DNA of 64,000 nt from Hymenobacter volaticus (GCF_022921055.1 NZ_CP095061.1:721501-785500), one strand, 5' to 3'; shown: positions 54,227 through 62,870, numbered from the stretch's first letter. Program-made: numbers and translations. The notes: generated by a model not told the origin, from the letters alone.

Positions 54227-55267
54227 ATGATAGAAGCAAAAGGTTATGCTGCTGCGGCAGTTCATGAACCACTCACGCCCTTCCAGTTCGAGCGCCGCGA
54301 CGTAGGTCCGCACGATGTGCGCATCGAAATCCTGTTCTGCGGCGTTTGCCACTCCGATGTGCACCAAGTGCGCGACGAGTGGGGTGGCTCCATCTTCCCT
54401 ATGGTACCCGGCCACGAAATTGTGGGCCGCGTAACGGAAGTAGGCGCCCACGTCAAGAACTTCAAAGCCGGCGACCTAGCCGGTGTTGGCTGTATGGTTG
54501 ATTCCTGCCAGCACTGCCCCGAGTGCAACGACGGCCTCGAGCAGTACTGCGACAACGGCTTCATCGGCACCTACAATGCCCGCGAAAAAGACGGTTCACC
54601 TACCTACGGCGGCTATTCCAACAACATCGTCGTGACCGAGAAATTCGTGTTGCGCGTGTCTGAGAAACTAGATCTAGCCCGCGTTGCTCCACTGCTGTGC
54701 GCTGGCATCACCACTTGGTCGCCGCTGCGTCAGTGGAACGCCAAAGAAGGCGACCGGGTAGCCGTAATGGGTCTCGGCGGCTTGGGCCATATGGCCGTGA
54801 AGTTTGCCGCCGCTATGGGCTGCGAAGTAACTGTGCTTAGCACGTCCGCTAACAAAGAGGCTGATGCCAAAGCCCTCGGTGCTCACAAATTCGTGGTGAC
54901 CAAAGATCAAGAGGCCATGAAGTCGGTAGTCAACTACTTCGACCTCATTATTAACACCGTATCGGCCGCCATGGACCTAACGCCCTATGTGGGTAGCCTG
55001 CGCCGCGACGGTACCATGGTGCTGCTTGGTGTACCACCAGAAGCGCCGCAGCTGCACGCCTTCAACCTGATTGCCAAGCGCCGCCGCATTGCCGGCTCGC
55101 TAATAGGTGGCATCAAGGAAACGCAGGAAATGCTGGACTTCTGCGCCGAGCACAACGTTATGTCCGACGTGGAAGTTATCCGCATGGATTACATCAACGA
55201 AGCTTACGAGCGGATGATAAAGTCCGACGTGAAATACCGCTTCGTGATTGACTTGGCAACGCTGTAA
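54227..55267 (+). CDS. Zinc-dependent NAD(P) alcohol dehydrogenase (CAD/YahK group)
   Basis: This 346-residue MDR enzyme has the catalytic zinc ligands Cys-His-Ser-Asp in CGVCHSDVHQ and GHEIVGRVTEVG. The structural zinc cysteines lie in VDSCQHCPECNDGLEQYC, the nucleotide site in VAVMGLGGLGHMAVKFA, and CAGITTWSPLRQW in between. The blocks match the cinnamyl-alcohol-dehydrogenase-like aldehyde reductases such as YahK, usually NADPH-dependent with a broad aldehyde range. It is a single gene, divergent from the cytochrome b gene, with a strong terminator after it. Confidence 0.94.
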   Translation: MIEAKGYAAAAVHEPLTPFQFERRDVGPHDVRIEILFCGVCHSDVHQVRDEWGGSIFPMVPGHEIVGRVTEVGAHVKNFKAGDLAGVGCMVDSCQHCPECNDGLEQYCDNGFIGTYNAREKDGSPTYGGYSNNIVVTEKFVLRVSEKLDLARVAPLLCAGITTWSPLRQWNAKEGDRVAVMGLGGLGHMAVKFAAAMGCEVTVLSTSANKEADAKALGAHKFVVTKDQEAMKSVVNYFDLIINTVSAAMDLTPYVGSLRRDGTMVLLGVPPEAPQLHAFNLIAKRRRIAGSLIGGIKETQEMLDFCAEHNVMSDVEVIRMDYINEAYERMIKSDVKYRFVIDLATL

Positions 55268-55282
55268 AGCCGAGCTAAATCC

Positions 55283-55327
55283 AAACAAAAAAGGCCGTCC
55301 TGCTCAGCAGGATGGCCTTTTTTGTTT
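55283..55327. terminator. Bidirectional terminator between ADH and serine hydrolase genes
   Basis: AAACAAAAAAGGCC/GGCCTTTTTTGTTT and TCCTGCT/AGCAGGA pair around a single-base centre with one G-T step. Long A and T runs serve both directions. Confidence 0.9.
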
Positions 55328-55334
55328 GAAGTTT

Positions 55335-56887
55335 TTACAGTTTGCCGAACACGTACGGGTCGTATTCCACGTAGTCGTTCACGCGTAATTCTACGTTCGT
55401 CACTTTGCCTCCTTCTACCTCAAACTTGGCCGGCATCACGCCAAAAACTAGGTCGGAATAAGTGGTGCGAAACTCTTGGTCGTCCATGTAGTCGAGGGTG
55501 GCGGTGAGGCCGGGATGGGTCGGAAATTGGACTAGTAGCTGCTTGCCCTTCTGGCTGATAGTTATCTGTCCGAATAGTTTGTTCTCGAACTTGCCGGTGT
55601 AAGCGCTAAGCGGCAATGTTGGTTTGTTCTTTTTGCTGACCCGCTCAGCCAACGCCTTGGTGGGGTCTACTTGCGTGGCTTCGTACTGGCGCTTGCGCCT
55701 CAAGGCTTGGGTGCTTCGGTCAAGGTAGGGCACGCCGAGGTAGCTGTCGAGCAACTGGTAGCGCAGCATTTCGAAAAAGCTTTGGTTGTCGTTGTTGGTG
55801 AGGATGGCAATGCCTAGCCCGGCTTCCGGCACAAAGCACACATTGCTAACCTGCCCGAGGCCCCACCGGTGTGCCAGAATATCTGCTGGCCGTTGTAGTC
55901 GGCGGCTTCCAGCCCCAAGCCGTACGTGATGAAGTGCATTGGATAGATCGGGGATTTGCGGCTGCTGATAATGGTGTTGGCCTCGCGGGTTTTGCGTAGC
56001 GCTGCCCACGGCACTACCTGCTTGCCTTCGTAGCGGCCACTGTCGAGCTGAAAGCGCAGCCACTTCGCTAGGTCCGTTACGTTGGATACCATGTTGGCCG
56101 CGGGCGCCATGTTGTCCCAATTATCAAACGGCACTTTTGCCAGTGGCCCGAAGGTGTTGGAGTAAGCAAGAGCAATGTTGGGCCGTTGGGCAAAGCCAGC
56201 CGAGGCGGCGAACGTAGACGTCATGCCAAGCGGCTGCAACAAATTTTGCTGCACGTAGGCTTCCCAAGTTGTGCCACCGGTAGCGGCCGGTACCACCTCA
56301 CCCGCCGCTACAAAACCAGAGTTGCTGTAGCCGTAGTCGCGCCGAAACTGGCCGCCGGGTTTCATCAGGCGCATGCGCCGCACAATTTCCGGCCGCTCGA
56401 TATTGGATTTGAAAAACGAAAAGTCGCCCTGAAACGTCTTGAACCCAAAATGGTGGCTCATAAGGTCGCGCACCGTTACCATTTGCGAAGCTACCGAGTC
56501 GTAGAGCCGGAACTCGGGCAGGTATTTAGTAACTTTTTCGTCGAGGTTGAGCTTCTTTTCCCCGTCAAGCTTGGCGAGTGCCGTGCCCGTGAAGAGCTTG
56601 GTATTGGAGGCAATCATGAACAGCGTATTGGCGTCCACGGGTTCGGGCTTGCCTACTTCGCGCACGCCGTAGCCTTTCTGGACCACTACTTTGCCGTCTT
56701 TCACTACTACCAAGGCCAGCCCTGGAACCTGCCACTGGCGCATGCCGCGCCGGATGTAACTATCGAGGCTGTCGGTTACGAAACGGTTGGAAGCAGGCAC
56801 GGTAGTCTGAGCGAGAGCAGTAGAAGCGCCGCTCAGCAGCAACGAAGTTGCCACAGTTAGGTGACGAAGAAAGTAGGGGAGGGGCAT
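55335..56887 (-). CDS. Serine hydrolase (class C beta-lactamase fold), frameshifted near 55862
   Basis: The N-terminal part (signal MPLPYFLRHLTVATSLLLSG; SxxK in IASNTKLFTGTALAK; YxN in YGYSNSGFVAAG) ends in FWHTGGASGRLAM and a stop. One G lost from GGGG (CCCC at 55861-55864) explains it. Restored, the frame reads HTGGGLGQVSNVCFVPEAGL and continues to the C-terminal beta domain (LPLSAYTGKFENKLFGQITI; FGVMPAKFEVEGGKVTNVEL), for 517 residues in all. The HTGG motif is the KTG-like third element and the C-terminal domain is DUF3471-like. It is an exported esterase or peptidase of unknown substrate. Confidence 0.82.
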
Positions 56888-57016
56888 GAAACAAGACTAG
56901 TAAGGAAAGTTCTTCGAGAACCCTAAACTACGCCTGTCCTTCCAACAATCCGAGGTAAGAGGAATCTAGTACCAATCGTATCCAGATTCTTCTCGCCTCG
57001 AAGTAACAAGCTTTGC

Positions 57017-57517
57017 CTAGTTACTCTCCACCGGATACCGGAAGGTGCCCTCCATGGTTAGGCGCTTACCACCGCGACCTGACTCGCAGACGGTGCATCG
57101 GAAAGAGCCCGCCAGCCAGTGCCGCTCGGCATTGATAGCCGTGATGGTAACCGAACCCGGATTGTCAGGGCACGATTTCGAGTAAGCAGCGGTGCTGCCG
57201 AAGCGGTAAGAAGCATCCCGGTTGCGGCCACTCAAAATCTCCTGAAAGCTGTACGTGCCTGTTTTCAGCGGAAACCGGTCAATCAAAATGGTGAGGCCTT
57301 CGCCATCAGGGTCGTCGGCCCGCACGACGTTGAGGGTGAGCGTACGGTCTTGGCTAAGGAAAAAGCGCGAACTGATGGTATCCGCTTTGATGGCCTGCCC
57401 GTTTATGCGCAGCGTTAGAGCTCGTACCAACGGCCGGGCGGGTGCGGTTTGGGTCAGGGCGGGCGTGGCACTTAGCAGCAAGGTGCCCACTAAACAGGAA
57501 AGAGCAAAGTATCTCAT
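57017..57517 (-). CDS. Exported protein of unknown function
   Basis: The ATG at 57517 gives 166 residues with a signal peptide (MRYFALSCLVGTLLLSATPALTQ). The mature part is beta-rich: LVRALTLRINGQAIKADTIS, RTLTLNVVRADDPDGEGLTILIDRFPLKTGTYSF, GSVTITAINAERHWLAGSFRCTV. It ends with MEGTFRYPVESN. Three cysteines could give one disulfide. The plan resembles small periplasmic proteins of Bacteroidota that are annotated only as hypothetical. It follows the serine hydrolase start region without a shared transcript. Confidence 0.75.
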   Translation of the reverse strand: MRYFALSCLVGTLLLSATPALTQTAPARPLVRALTLRINGQAIKADTISSRFFLSQDRTLTLNVVRADDPDGEGLTILIDRFPLKTGTYSFQEILSGRNRDASYRFGSTAAYSKSCPDNPGSVTITAINAERHWLAGSFRCTVCESGRGGKRLTMEGTFRYPVESN

Positions 57518-57601
57518 CGGCGTTGCTTCAGACAAGAATCAGCCCAAAAGATACTGCAAAGCTCCTGAGTACCTAGCACGTGAATCAGACTGCTATAAAA
57601 G

Positions 57602-57646
57602 CATTGTTGCCGACTTAGCTGCAAAACAACCAAGCCGGCAACAATG
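57602..57646 (-). terminator. Hairpin after the aminotransferase gene
   Basis: CATTGTTGCCG and CGGCAACAATG form a perfect 11-bp stem. On the minus strand it is followed by CTTTTAT and lies 18 bases after the stop. Confidence 0.7.
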
Positions 57647-57663
57647 TGCTAGTCATCTGCTAC

Positions 57664-58905
57664 CTACGCGGGCGAACTGGCTTCGCTCGTGTACGAAACG
57701 GATGCTTCCAACTGCACCCGCCCGGGATACTGTTGCAAAGCTAGCTCCAAGCAATCCATGGCCCGGTTTATCGTGTCCTGATTCACGACGTAAGCCAAAC
57801 GAATCTGCTGGTGGCCCAAGGTTGGGGTGGCATAGAAGCCCGCAGCCGGCGACACCATCAGCGTTTCGCCTCGGTATTCGAATATTTCTAGCAGCCACTG
57901 CGCGAACCGGTCGGTATCATCGACGGGCAGGTGACACAGCACGTAGAACGCACCACCGGGAATGGGGCATACCACCCCGGGCATTGCGCGCAGTCGGGCA
58001 ACCAGTAGGTCGCGGCGGGCTTGGTACTCAGCTTTGGTTAAGTCGAAGTAAGAATCGGGTAGGTCGGTGGCGGCTTCGCCAAGCAATTGCGCGAGGCCCG
58101 GCGGGCTCACTCGCATTTGGGCAAAGCGGAGAGCCGCTTCTTGCAGGTCTTTGTTTTTGGTTACGAAGGCCCCAATACGAGCACCGCAGGCACTGTAGCG
58201 CTTGGAAATAGTGTCCAGCAGCACCACATGCTCGTCGGCGTTGGGCAAGTGCAAGGCGCTGATGTAGGGAGCATCGTAGCAAAATTCCCGGTAGGCTTCG
58301 TCGGAGAGCAGGAACAGGTGATGCTTACGGCACAGCTCCAGCACGCCCATCAGTTCCTCGCGGCTGTACACATAGCCGGTTGGGTTGTTGGGGTTACAGA
58401 TCATGATGGCGCGCGTGCGCGGCGTAATCACCTGCTCGAAATCAGCAAGCGGAGGCAGCGCAAAACCATCTTCGATGTGCGACGTGACGGGTATCAGCGT
58501 GATGCCTGCTGCCACGGCAAAAGCCGTGTAGTTGCCATAGAACGGCTCCGGTACTATTAGCTCGTCGCCGGGGTTGAGGCAGCACATCAACGCAAACAGA
58601 ATAGCCTCGCTACCACCAGTTGTTATCAGTATATCCTCAGCCGTAACGTTGATATTCGCCCGCTGATAATAGTCCGCCAGCTTTAAGCGGTAGCTCAGAT
58701 GGCCCGCGCTCGGCGAGTACTCCAGCACTCGAATATCTACCTGCTGCACCGCCGCCATTATCGCCGGAGGCGTTTCAATATCGGGCTGGCCGATGTTGAG
58801 GTGGTGCACCGTCAGACCGCGTCGCTTGGCAGCGTCGGCGAAGGGTGTCATTTTACGAAACGGAGAAGCCGGAATGTTCTGGCCGCGCTGTGATACTTGC
58901 AACAT
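57664..58905 (-). CDS. PLP-dependent aminotransferase (class I/II)
   Basis: The ATG at 58905 gives 413 residues (MLQVSQRGQNIPASPFRKMT). Fold-type I marks are HHLNIGQPDIETP, the PLP phosphate loop ITTGGSEAILFAL, the NPNNPTGYVYS motif, LLSDEAYREFCY (the Asp and Tyr), the Schiff-base lysine near residue 235 in DTISKRYSACGARIG, and IRLAYVV with the substrate-binding Arg. The set fits aspartate- or branched-chain-type aminotransferases with broad range. The substrate cannot be told from sequence. It is a single gene with a hairpin terminator. Confidence 0.9.
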   Translation of the reverse strand: MLQVSQRGQNIPASPFRKMTPFADAAKRRGLTVHHLNIGQPDIETPPAIMAAVQQVDIRVLEYSPSAGHLSYRLKLADYYQRANINVTAEDILITTGGSEAILFALMCCLNPGDELIVPEPFYGNYTAFAVAAGITLIPVTSHIEDGFALPPLADFEQVITPRTRAIMICNPNNPTGYVYSREELMGVLELCRKHHLFLLSDEAYREFCYDAPYISALHLPNADEHVVLLDTISKRYSACGARIGAFVTKNKDLQEAALRFAQMRVSPPGLAQLLGEAATDLPDSYFDLTKAEYQARRDLLVARLRAMPGVVCPIPGGAFYVLCHLPVDDTDRFAQWLLEIFEYRGETLMVSPAAGFYATPTLGHQQIRLAYVVNQDTINRAMDCLELALQQYPGRVQLEASVSYTSEASSPA

Positions 58906-59077
58906 AAGTCCAAAGATAAGGTCTACCTCACTAGACCTTTGCCTTTTATGCAAGGAAAGTAGTGTAAGTATAGCACAAAGCCTTTGTTTCGGGTATCGTT
59001 GAACGTCGTTTAAGCTGCAGCGTAGCTCTGTTGTTTCGACGGTACACCAGACAAAGGATTCGCGCTATATCAATCAT

Positions 59078-59782
59078 CTACACTGACGGCTCCCGCGCCG
59101 GGTCGCGCACAATCAGCGTGAGCGTGGTTTGCACGTAGTCGTTCATTTTCACCACCGGCGTTTTGCCTAGGCTGTCGAAGTCGCCGTTGATATCGGTGAA
59201 ACTGATAACCTGCGTGAAAAGTGGTTTGTCTTCCACGTCACTTAGCAAACTACCTACTACGCCGCCAAGTTGCAGCAACAGTTCGGCGGCGCGCACGGGG
59301 GCATCAGCAATTACACGTGCGACTTCCGTTACCACGTTTCGGTAGTCGTCTGAGTTGCGGGCTTGCTCCATTACGGCGGCGGTATCACGCAACCCTTGCT
59401 TGCTTTTCAACACCGACAGCAACACGTGTATTTGCGAGGGCACGGGGCCTTCGGGCGTCGTTTGCTTCCAGTAGTAAGCAGTTTTATCGACCGGCAAGTC
59501 CTCATCATCGTCGATGCGGGCAAAGCCGGAAAGCGTAATCGTTTGGGGTTCCGGATTCAAATTGTCGAAGACGACAAGCAGCAAGTACACGTCGGCAAAA
59601 CCCGGAAAAGGCCACACCTTGGCCGTGCGGTTGTTCTTAACCAACACCCGCGACAGGCGCACTTCTAGTCCGGTTACAGTTTGCGAATCAGGAATGCCAG
59701 GATCTTGCACCTTGGCAGTCTGCGGTATCGCCGGCAACGATACGGTTGAAATAACAGCGTCCGTTATTAAATCAAGAGCCAT
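59078..59782 (-). CDS. Soluble protein of unknown function
   Basis: This 234-residue protein has no signal peptide or helix (MALDLITDAVISTVSLPAIP). The first half is beta-rich (LEVRLSRVLVKNNRTAKVWPFPGFADVYLLLVVFDNLNPEPQTITLSGFARI). The middle is helical (VVTEVARVIADAPVRAAELLLQLGGVVGSLLSDVEDK) and the end again beta (TQVISFTDINGDF...YVQTTLTLIVRD). Nothing catalytic stands out. It might be a structural or binding protein. Codon use is like the neighbours. No family was recognised. Confidence 0.72.
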   Translation of the reverse strand: MALDLITDAVISTVSLPAIPQTAKVQDPGIPDSQTVTGLEVRLSRVLVKNNRTAKVWPFPGFADVYLLLVVFDNLNPEPQTITLSGFARIDDDEDLPVDKTAYYWKQTTPEGPVPSQIHVLLSVLKSKQGLRDTAAVMEQARNSDDYRNVVTEVARVIADAPVRAAELLLQLGGVVGSLLSDVEDKPLFTQVISFTDINGDFDSLGKTPVVKMNDYVQTTLTLIVRDPAREPSV

Positions 59783-59908
59783 AGCAGAACAGCTACAAAT
59801 GAAAGATTAGAAATCAATTTCACTGAATTTTAAATAATCGGTCCCGAAAGCCAACATGCTTGACGACCCTTTTCACCAACAAGCCCACTTTGTCCTGGTT
59901 ACGCATTC

Positions 59909-60436
59909 ATGACAACCTCTCCTACACCACAACCGGAATTCTGGTTACGCGGTCCGCTACCCGAGGTGCCGCCTTTGCTGCAACCTATTGCCCACGCACT
60001 GCTGCAGGCCCGCCAAGAAGTGGAAACTGCCCTCCACGACTTCCCCGATTCGCTCCTGACCGTTCGGCCTGCGGGCGTGGCCTCCGTCGGCTTTCATCTG
60101 CACCATCTAGCCGGCGTCCTCGACCGGATGCAATCCTATGCCCGTCACCAGTCACTATCCGAAGCCCAATTAGCTTATCTCGCCGCCGAAAACAACGTAC
60201 CCACCACGCCCGGTAGTACGACCGCCCTGGTGCAGCACTTCGGAGAAACTATAGACCACATGCTGGCCTATCTGCCCACTGTGCCCGAGGCCGCCCTACC
60301 CGAGTTCCGGCCCGTAGGCCGCGCAAAGCTGCCGAGCACCGTTATCGGCCTGTTGGTACATGCGGCCGAACACACCACCCGCCATGTGGGCCAACTGCTC
60401 GTGACGGCGCGTGTGGTGCGGGCCGGGCTACTATAA
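59909..60436 (+). CDS. DinB-family metal-binding helical protein
   Basis: This 175-residue four-helix-bundle protein has the DinB metal histidines placed as usual: the first in VGFHLHHLAGVLDRMQSYA (near residue 69), and the other two in LLVHAAEHTTRHVGQLLVTARVV near the C-terminus. DinB/YfiT-like proteins bind Zn or Ni, and some use mycothiol or bacillithiol as co-substrate. The role in this organism is unknown. It may be transcribed with the SDR gene 83 bases downstream. Confidence 0.88.
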   Translation: MTTSPTPQPEFWLRGPLPEVPPLLQPIAHALLQARQEVETALHDFPDSLLTVRPAGVASVGFHLHHLAGVLDRMQSYARHQSLSEAQLAYLAAENNVPTTPGSTTALVQHFGETIDHMLAYLPTVPEAALPEFRPVGRAKLPSTVIGLLVHAAEHTTRHVGQLLVTARVVRAGLL

Positions 60437-60519
60437 GCTGAGACCGAGCAACTCGACTATAACCCCATTTCTTGCAAGACGTTGGTACAGGGCACGCACT
60501 TTATACCAACCTCAACACT

Positions 60520-61383
60520 ATGGAAACGAAACCAACCACGTTGCCACCCCAAGCGCAAGACCAGCAACCCGGCATTGAGCAAGAAATGACCCCGCGGCCC
60601 GAGTATATCCGCCCTGGCTACAAAGGCAGCGACAAACTACAAGGTAAAGTTGCGCTTATCACCGGTGGCGACTCCGGCATCGGGCGCTCAATAGCAGTAC
60701 ACTTTGCCCGTGAAGGAGCCGATGTGGCTTTTGTATACCTCCCCACAGAAGAACAAGATGCCTACGAAACTCGGCAGCTAGTAGAACAAGAAGGCCGTCG
60801 GTGCCTTACGTTACCCGGTGACCTGCGCGATCCGCAATTCTGTCAGTCTATCGTCGATCAGGTGGTACAGGAGTTAGGTGGGTTAAATATCTTAATCAAC
60901 AATGCTGCCGAGCAGTTTGTGAGCACCGACCTAACGGAACTATCTGACCAGCAGTTTGAAGATACCTTCCAAGTAAATTTCTTTTCGTTTGTACGCGTAA
61001 CCCGCGCAGCATTAACTCACCTCAAGGAAGGCGATTCCATTATTAATACATCGTCGATCAACGCTTACCGCGGCAATCAGCAACTCGTGGATTACACGTC
61101 CACTAAAGGGGCCATTACAGCCTTCACCCGCTCAATGGCGCAGCAACTCGCTGAAAAGAAAATCCGCGTCAACAGCGTAGCTCCTGGCCCCATCTGGACC
61201 CCGCTCATTCCGGCCAGCTTCCCACCCGACAAAGTGGCTTCTTTCGGTAAGGATACTACCATGAAGCGCCCCGGCCAGCCTTCCGAAGTAGGCCCTTGCT
61301 ACGTGTTCTTGGCGTCCGATGATGCCACGTACATCACCGGCCAAGCCTTGCACCCCAACGGCGGCGAAATCCTGAATACATAA
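60520..61383 (+). CDS. SDR oxidoreductase, YghA/general stress type
   Basis: The ATG at 60520 gives 287 residues. A polar N-terminal extension (QDQQPGIEQEMTPRPEYIRPGYKGSDKLQGKVALITGGDSGIGRSIAVHFAREGADVAF) is typical of the YghA and GsiB-associated SDRs. The motifs are TGGDSGIG (NADP site), INNAAEQF, the catalytic serine in INTSSINAYRG, Tyr and Lys in YTSTKGA, and VAPGPIWTPLIP. The fold and length match glucose-1-dehydrogenase-like stress enzymes. The in vivo substrate is not known. Confidence 0.9.
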   Translation: METKPTTLPPQAQDQQPGIEQEMTPRPEYIRPGYKGSDKLQGKVALITGGDSGIGRSIAVHFAREGADVAFVYLPTEEQDAYETRQLVEQEGRRCLTLPGDLRDPQFCQSIVDQVVQELGGLNILINNAAEQFVSTDLTELSDQQFEDTFQVNFFSFVRVTRAALTHLKEGDSIINTSSINAYRGNQQLVDYTSTKGAITAFTRSMAQQLAEKKIRVNSVAPGPIWTPLIPASFPPDKVASFGKDTTMKRPGQPSEVGPCYVFLASDDATYITGQALHPNGGEILNT

Positions 61384-61406
61384 CCTGCGTTTCGTAGTAT
61401 GCTGTG

Positions 61407-61448
61407 AAAACACAAGCGCCCTTCAGATCTGAAGGGCGCTTGTGTTTT
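61407..61448. terminator. Perfect 21-bp-arm palindromic terminator
   Basis: The arms at 61407-61427 and 61428-61448 are exact reverse complements (AAAACACAAGCGCCCTTCAG on the left side). It separates the SDR gene from the convergent lipoprotein gene and works both ways. Confidence 0.9.
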
Positions 61449-61498
61449 ATGGAAAGCTCGGAAACTAGAACTAGGCAGGAGAATTTCAGATACTCTTA

Positions 61499-61747
61499 TT
61501 ACTGACCAGTAGTGGAGGCACCAGCGGTTGTGGTGCCTTCCGAGGTAGTAGGAGCAGTGGTAGCACCTGCACTTTCGGGGTTGGTGTTGCCATCCGGAAT
61601 CGAAGCTTTATTCCGGGTTGAATCGATACCGGCTTCTGAGCCAGTGGCCTCTGCGCTGCTAGCACCAGCACCTTCTTGAGTGCCACCGCCACACGAAGCA
61701 AAAGTAAACGAGGCCGCAGCCAGCACGAGGAACAATACTTTTTTCAT
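61499..61747 (-). CDS. Small Thr/Ser/Ala-rich lipoprotein
   Basis: This 82-residue protein has a lipobox at Cys19 (MKKVLFLVLAAASFTFASC). It is followed by a low-complexity Gly/Ser/Thr/Ala/Glu region and has no sign of a folded domain. It matches the lipoprotein at 16735-16941 in leader length, in early EGAG and in overall composition. A GGGTTACC box with a TATAAA 16 bases on (61815-61844) lies in its upstream region, so it may belong to the same ECF regulon. Confidence 0.83.
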   Translation of the reverse strand: MKKVLFLVLAAASFTFASCGGGTQEGAGASSAEATGSEAGIDSTRNKASIPDGNTNPESAGATTAPTTSEGTTTAGASTTGQ

Positions 61748-61814
61748 ATTTGGGCTTGTGTGGTGAACAGAAGGTTGACGGATGTAGCGAGCCGCGGAAC
61801 GGTATCTTCACTTC

Positions 61815-61844
61815 TTTATACGAGTCGCTGCTCCAGGGTAACCC
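61815..61844 (-). promoter_or_regulatory. Candidate third ECF promoter: GGGTTACC-N16-TATAAA
   Basis: GGGTTACC (61844-61837 on the minus strand) is identical to the boxes at 16642-16635 and 16667-16674. With a spacing of 15 the next six bases are GTATAA; with 16 they are TATAAA. It lies about 70 bases before the lipoprotein ATG. Confidence 0.45.
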
Positions 61845-61943
61845 TTACTTTCCGCTACGCGCCTCAGTGAGTGGCAAGCGCTTGTAGCGAAGAAAAAACA
61901 GCGCTTGGTATTAGTTGCGTTGGCGTAGAAAGTGGTTGAACGC

Positions 61944-61998
61944 AAAAAGACCGATCCAAGCAAAAGCTTCTGAAAAGCTCTTTGTTTAGATCGGTCTT
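61944..61998 (-). terminator. Terminator of the tRNA-like gene
   Basis: On the minus strand AGACCGATC pairs with GATCGGTCT around a further partly paired AAGCTTTT-rich inner stem, followed by TTTTT. It begins 11 bases after the tRNA-like 3' end. Confidence 0.8.
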
Positions 61999-62008
61999 CT
62001 GATGGTGC

Positions 62009-62121
62009 TGTAGAAGAAGGATTCGAACCTCCACGGTGTAGTTAGCCGGCCGCCGGACCAGTTTTTCCCGAATCACCACCCCGAGAGAGGAGGGCATGTC
62101 TGCCAGTTTCATCATTCTACA
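62009..62121 (-). tRNA. Unusual class II tRNA-like gene (Leu-type body, 113 nt)
   Basis: The minus-strand RNA has a 7-bp acceptor stem (TGTAGAA with TTCTACA), U8-G9, a Leu/class-II D arm (ATG-AAACTGGCAGA-CAT) and a T arm GGAGG-TTCGAAT-CCTTC with the normal TTCGAAT loop. Between them the anticodon arm is odd: CCCTC-CTCTCTC-GGGGT has one C-T mismatch at its base, gives anticodon CTC and has U at position 37 instead of a purine. The variable part is about 45 bases, two to three times a normal class II arm, closed by GGTG/CACC with an inner CCGG hairpin. A consensus promoter and a terminator frame it, so it is transcribed. It could be a real divergent tRNA, a decayed tRNA-Leu or a tRNA-like RNA. 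Confidence 0.55.
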
Positions 62122-62155
62122 AAATGAATCCCGCGCCGTATGCGTTGGAATGGCA

Positions 62156-62185
62156 CAAATGTAGGGCATAAATTTTACTTGTCAA
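62156..62185 (-). promoter_or_regulatory. Bacteroidota-type promoter of the tRNA-like gene
   Basis: On the minus strand TTGAC starts at 62185 and TACATTTG (62163-62156) matches TAnnTTTG exactly, with 19 bases between TTG and the -7 box. The 5' end of the tRNA-like sequence is 35 bases further on. Confidence 0.7.
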
Positions 62186-62361
62186 CCCCGGAAAATAGAA
62201 AAGTAGAAAAATACCAGTGCAAAGAGGAACTAAAACCAAGTAATTATGCCAGCATCAGATTACGCGAGAGAGCTAAAGTCTAGCGTACTCACTTGCAGTT
62301 TTCCGACTAGTAGATAGCCAAGCATTTAGCAAGTAGCCCTCGTTTCCGCTCGGCTAAACAG

Positions 62362-62767
62362 TTACTTTTTACGCTTCTGAAACAGCCGAAAAAGCAAAGT
62401 AGCACGGGCGGTATCTGCAGGCGCTAGCTGTTGAACAGTGTGCATCCGGTTAGGGGTAATTGCCGTGACTGTATTGCCATTTTTGATAAAGCACAGTGTG
62501 CGTACCATCTGCATTGACCATCACTGCCAGATTGCCTTTTGTATTATGAATGACAGAGTGAGTGCCATCTGAGTTGACCATAACACTAACGTCGCTCTTT
62601 GTATTGGCAATAGTGGAGTGAGTACCATCCGAATTAACAAGGACAGCCGTGTCGCCGTTCTGGTGCACCACTGAATGTGTTCCGTCCGGATTGACTATCA
62701 CTGTGGTCTGAGCCATTGTGTTAAGCGAGAAAAGCTGCCATGTTGCTAATAGTAAAATCGGTTTCAT
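62362..62767 (-). CDS. Small exported protein with NxDGTHS repeats, frameshifted near 62482
   Basis: A signal peptide (MKPILLLATWQLFSLNTMAQ) is followed by four repeats of about 20 residues, each with VNxDGTH: TTVIVNPDGTHSVVHQNGD, TAVLVNSDGTHSTIANTKSD, VSVMVNSDGTHSVIHNTKGN and LAVMVNADGTHTVLYQ. The frame as given ends at 62450 in a tail unlike the repeats. Removing one A from the run of five (TTTTT at 62480-62484) yields QNGNTVTAITPNRMHTVQQL and a basic end LFRLFQKRKK, stopping at 62362, for 134 residues. This frame continues the repeat rhythm. The function is unknown; a repeated beta-hairpin surface is likely. Confidence 0.72.
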
Positions 62768-62834
62768 AGAGCAAGTAGTTAAGGCGAGAAGTACTTCGCA
62801 ACAATAATGTTAGACCGGCGGGGGCACTCAACAA

Positions 62835-62870
62835 AAACCCCGCGCCAGCCTAGTAGCTAACGCGGGGTTT
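62835..62870 (-). terminator. Terminator after icd
   Basis: AAACCCCGCG and CGCGGGGTTT form a perfect 10-bp stem, followed by Ts on the minus strand, 30 bases after the icd stop. Confidence 0.88.

Noticed and set aside
57255..58211. A 318-codon plus-strand frame
   Set aside because: It overlaps two minus-strand genes, one with clear aminotransferase motifs; its sequence is Arg/Pro/Ser-rich, typical of an antisense shadow.
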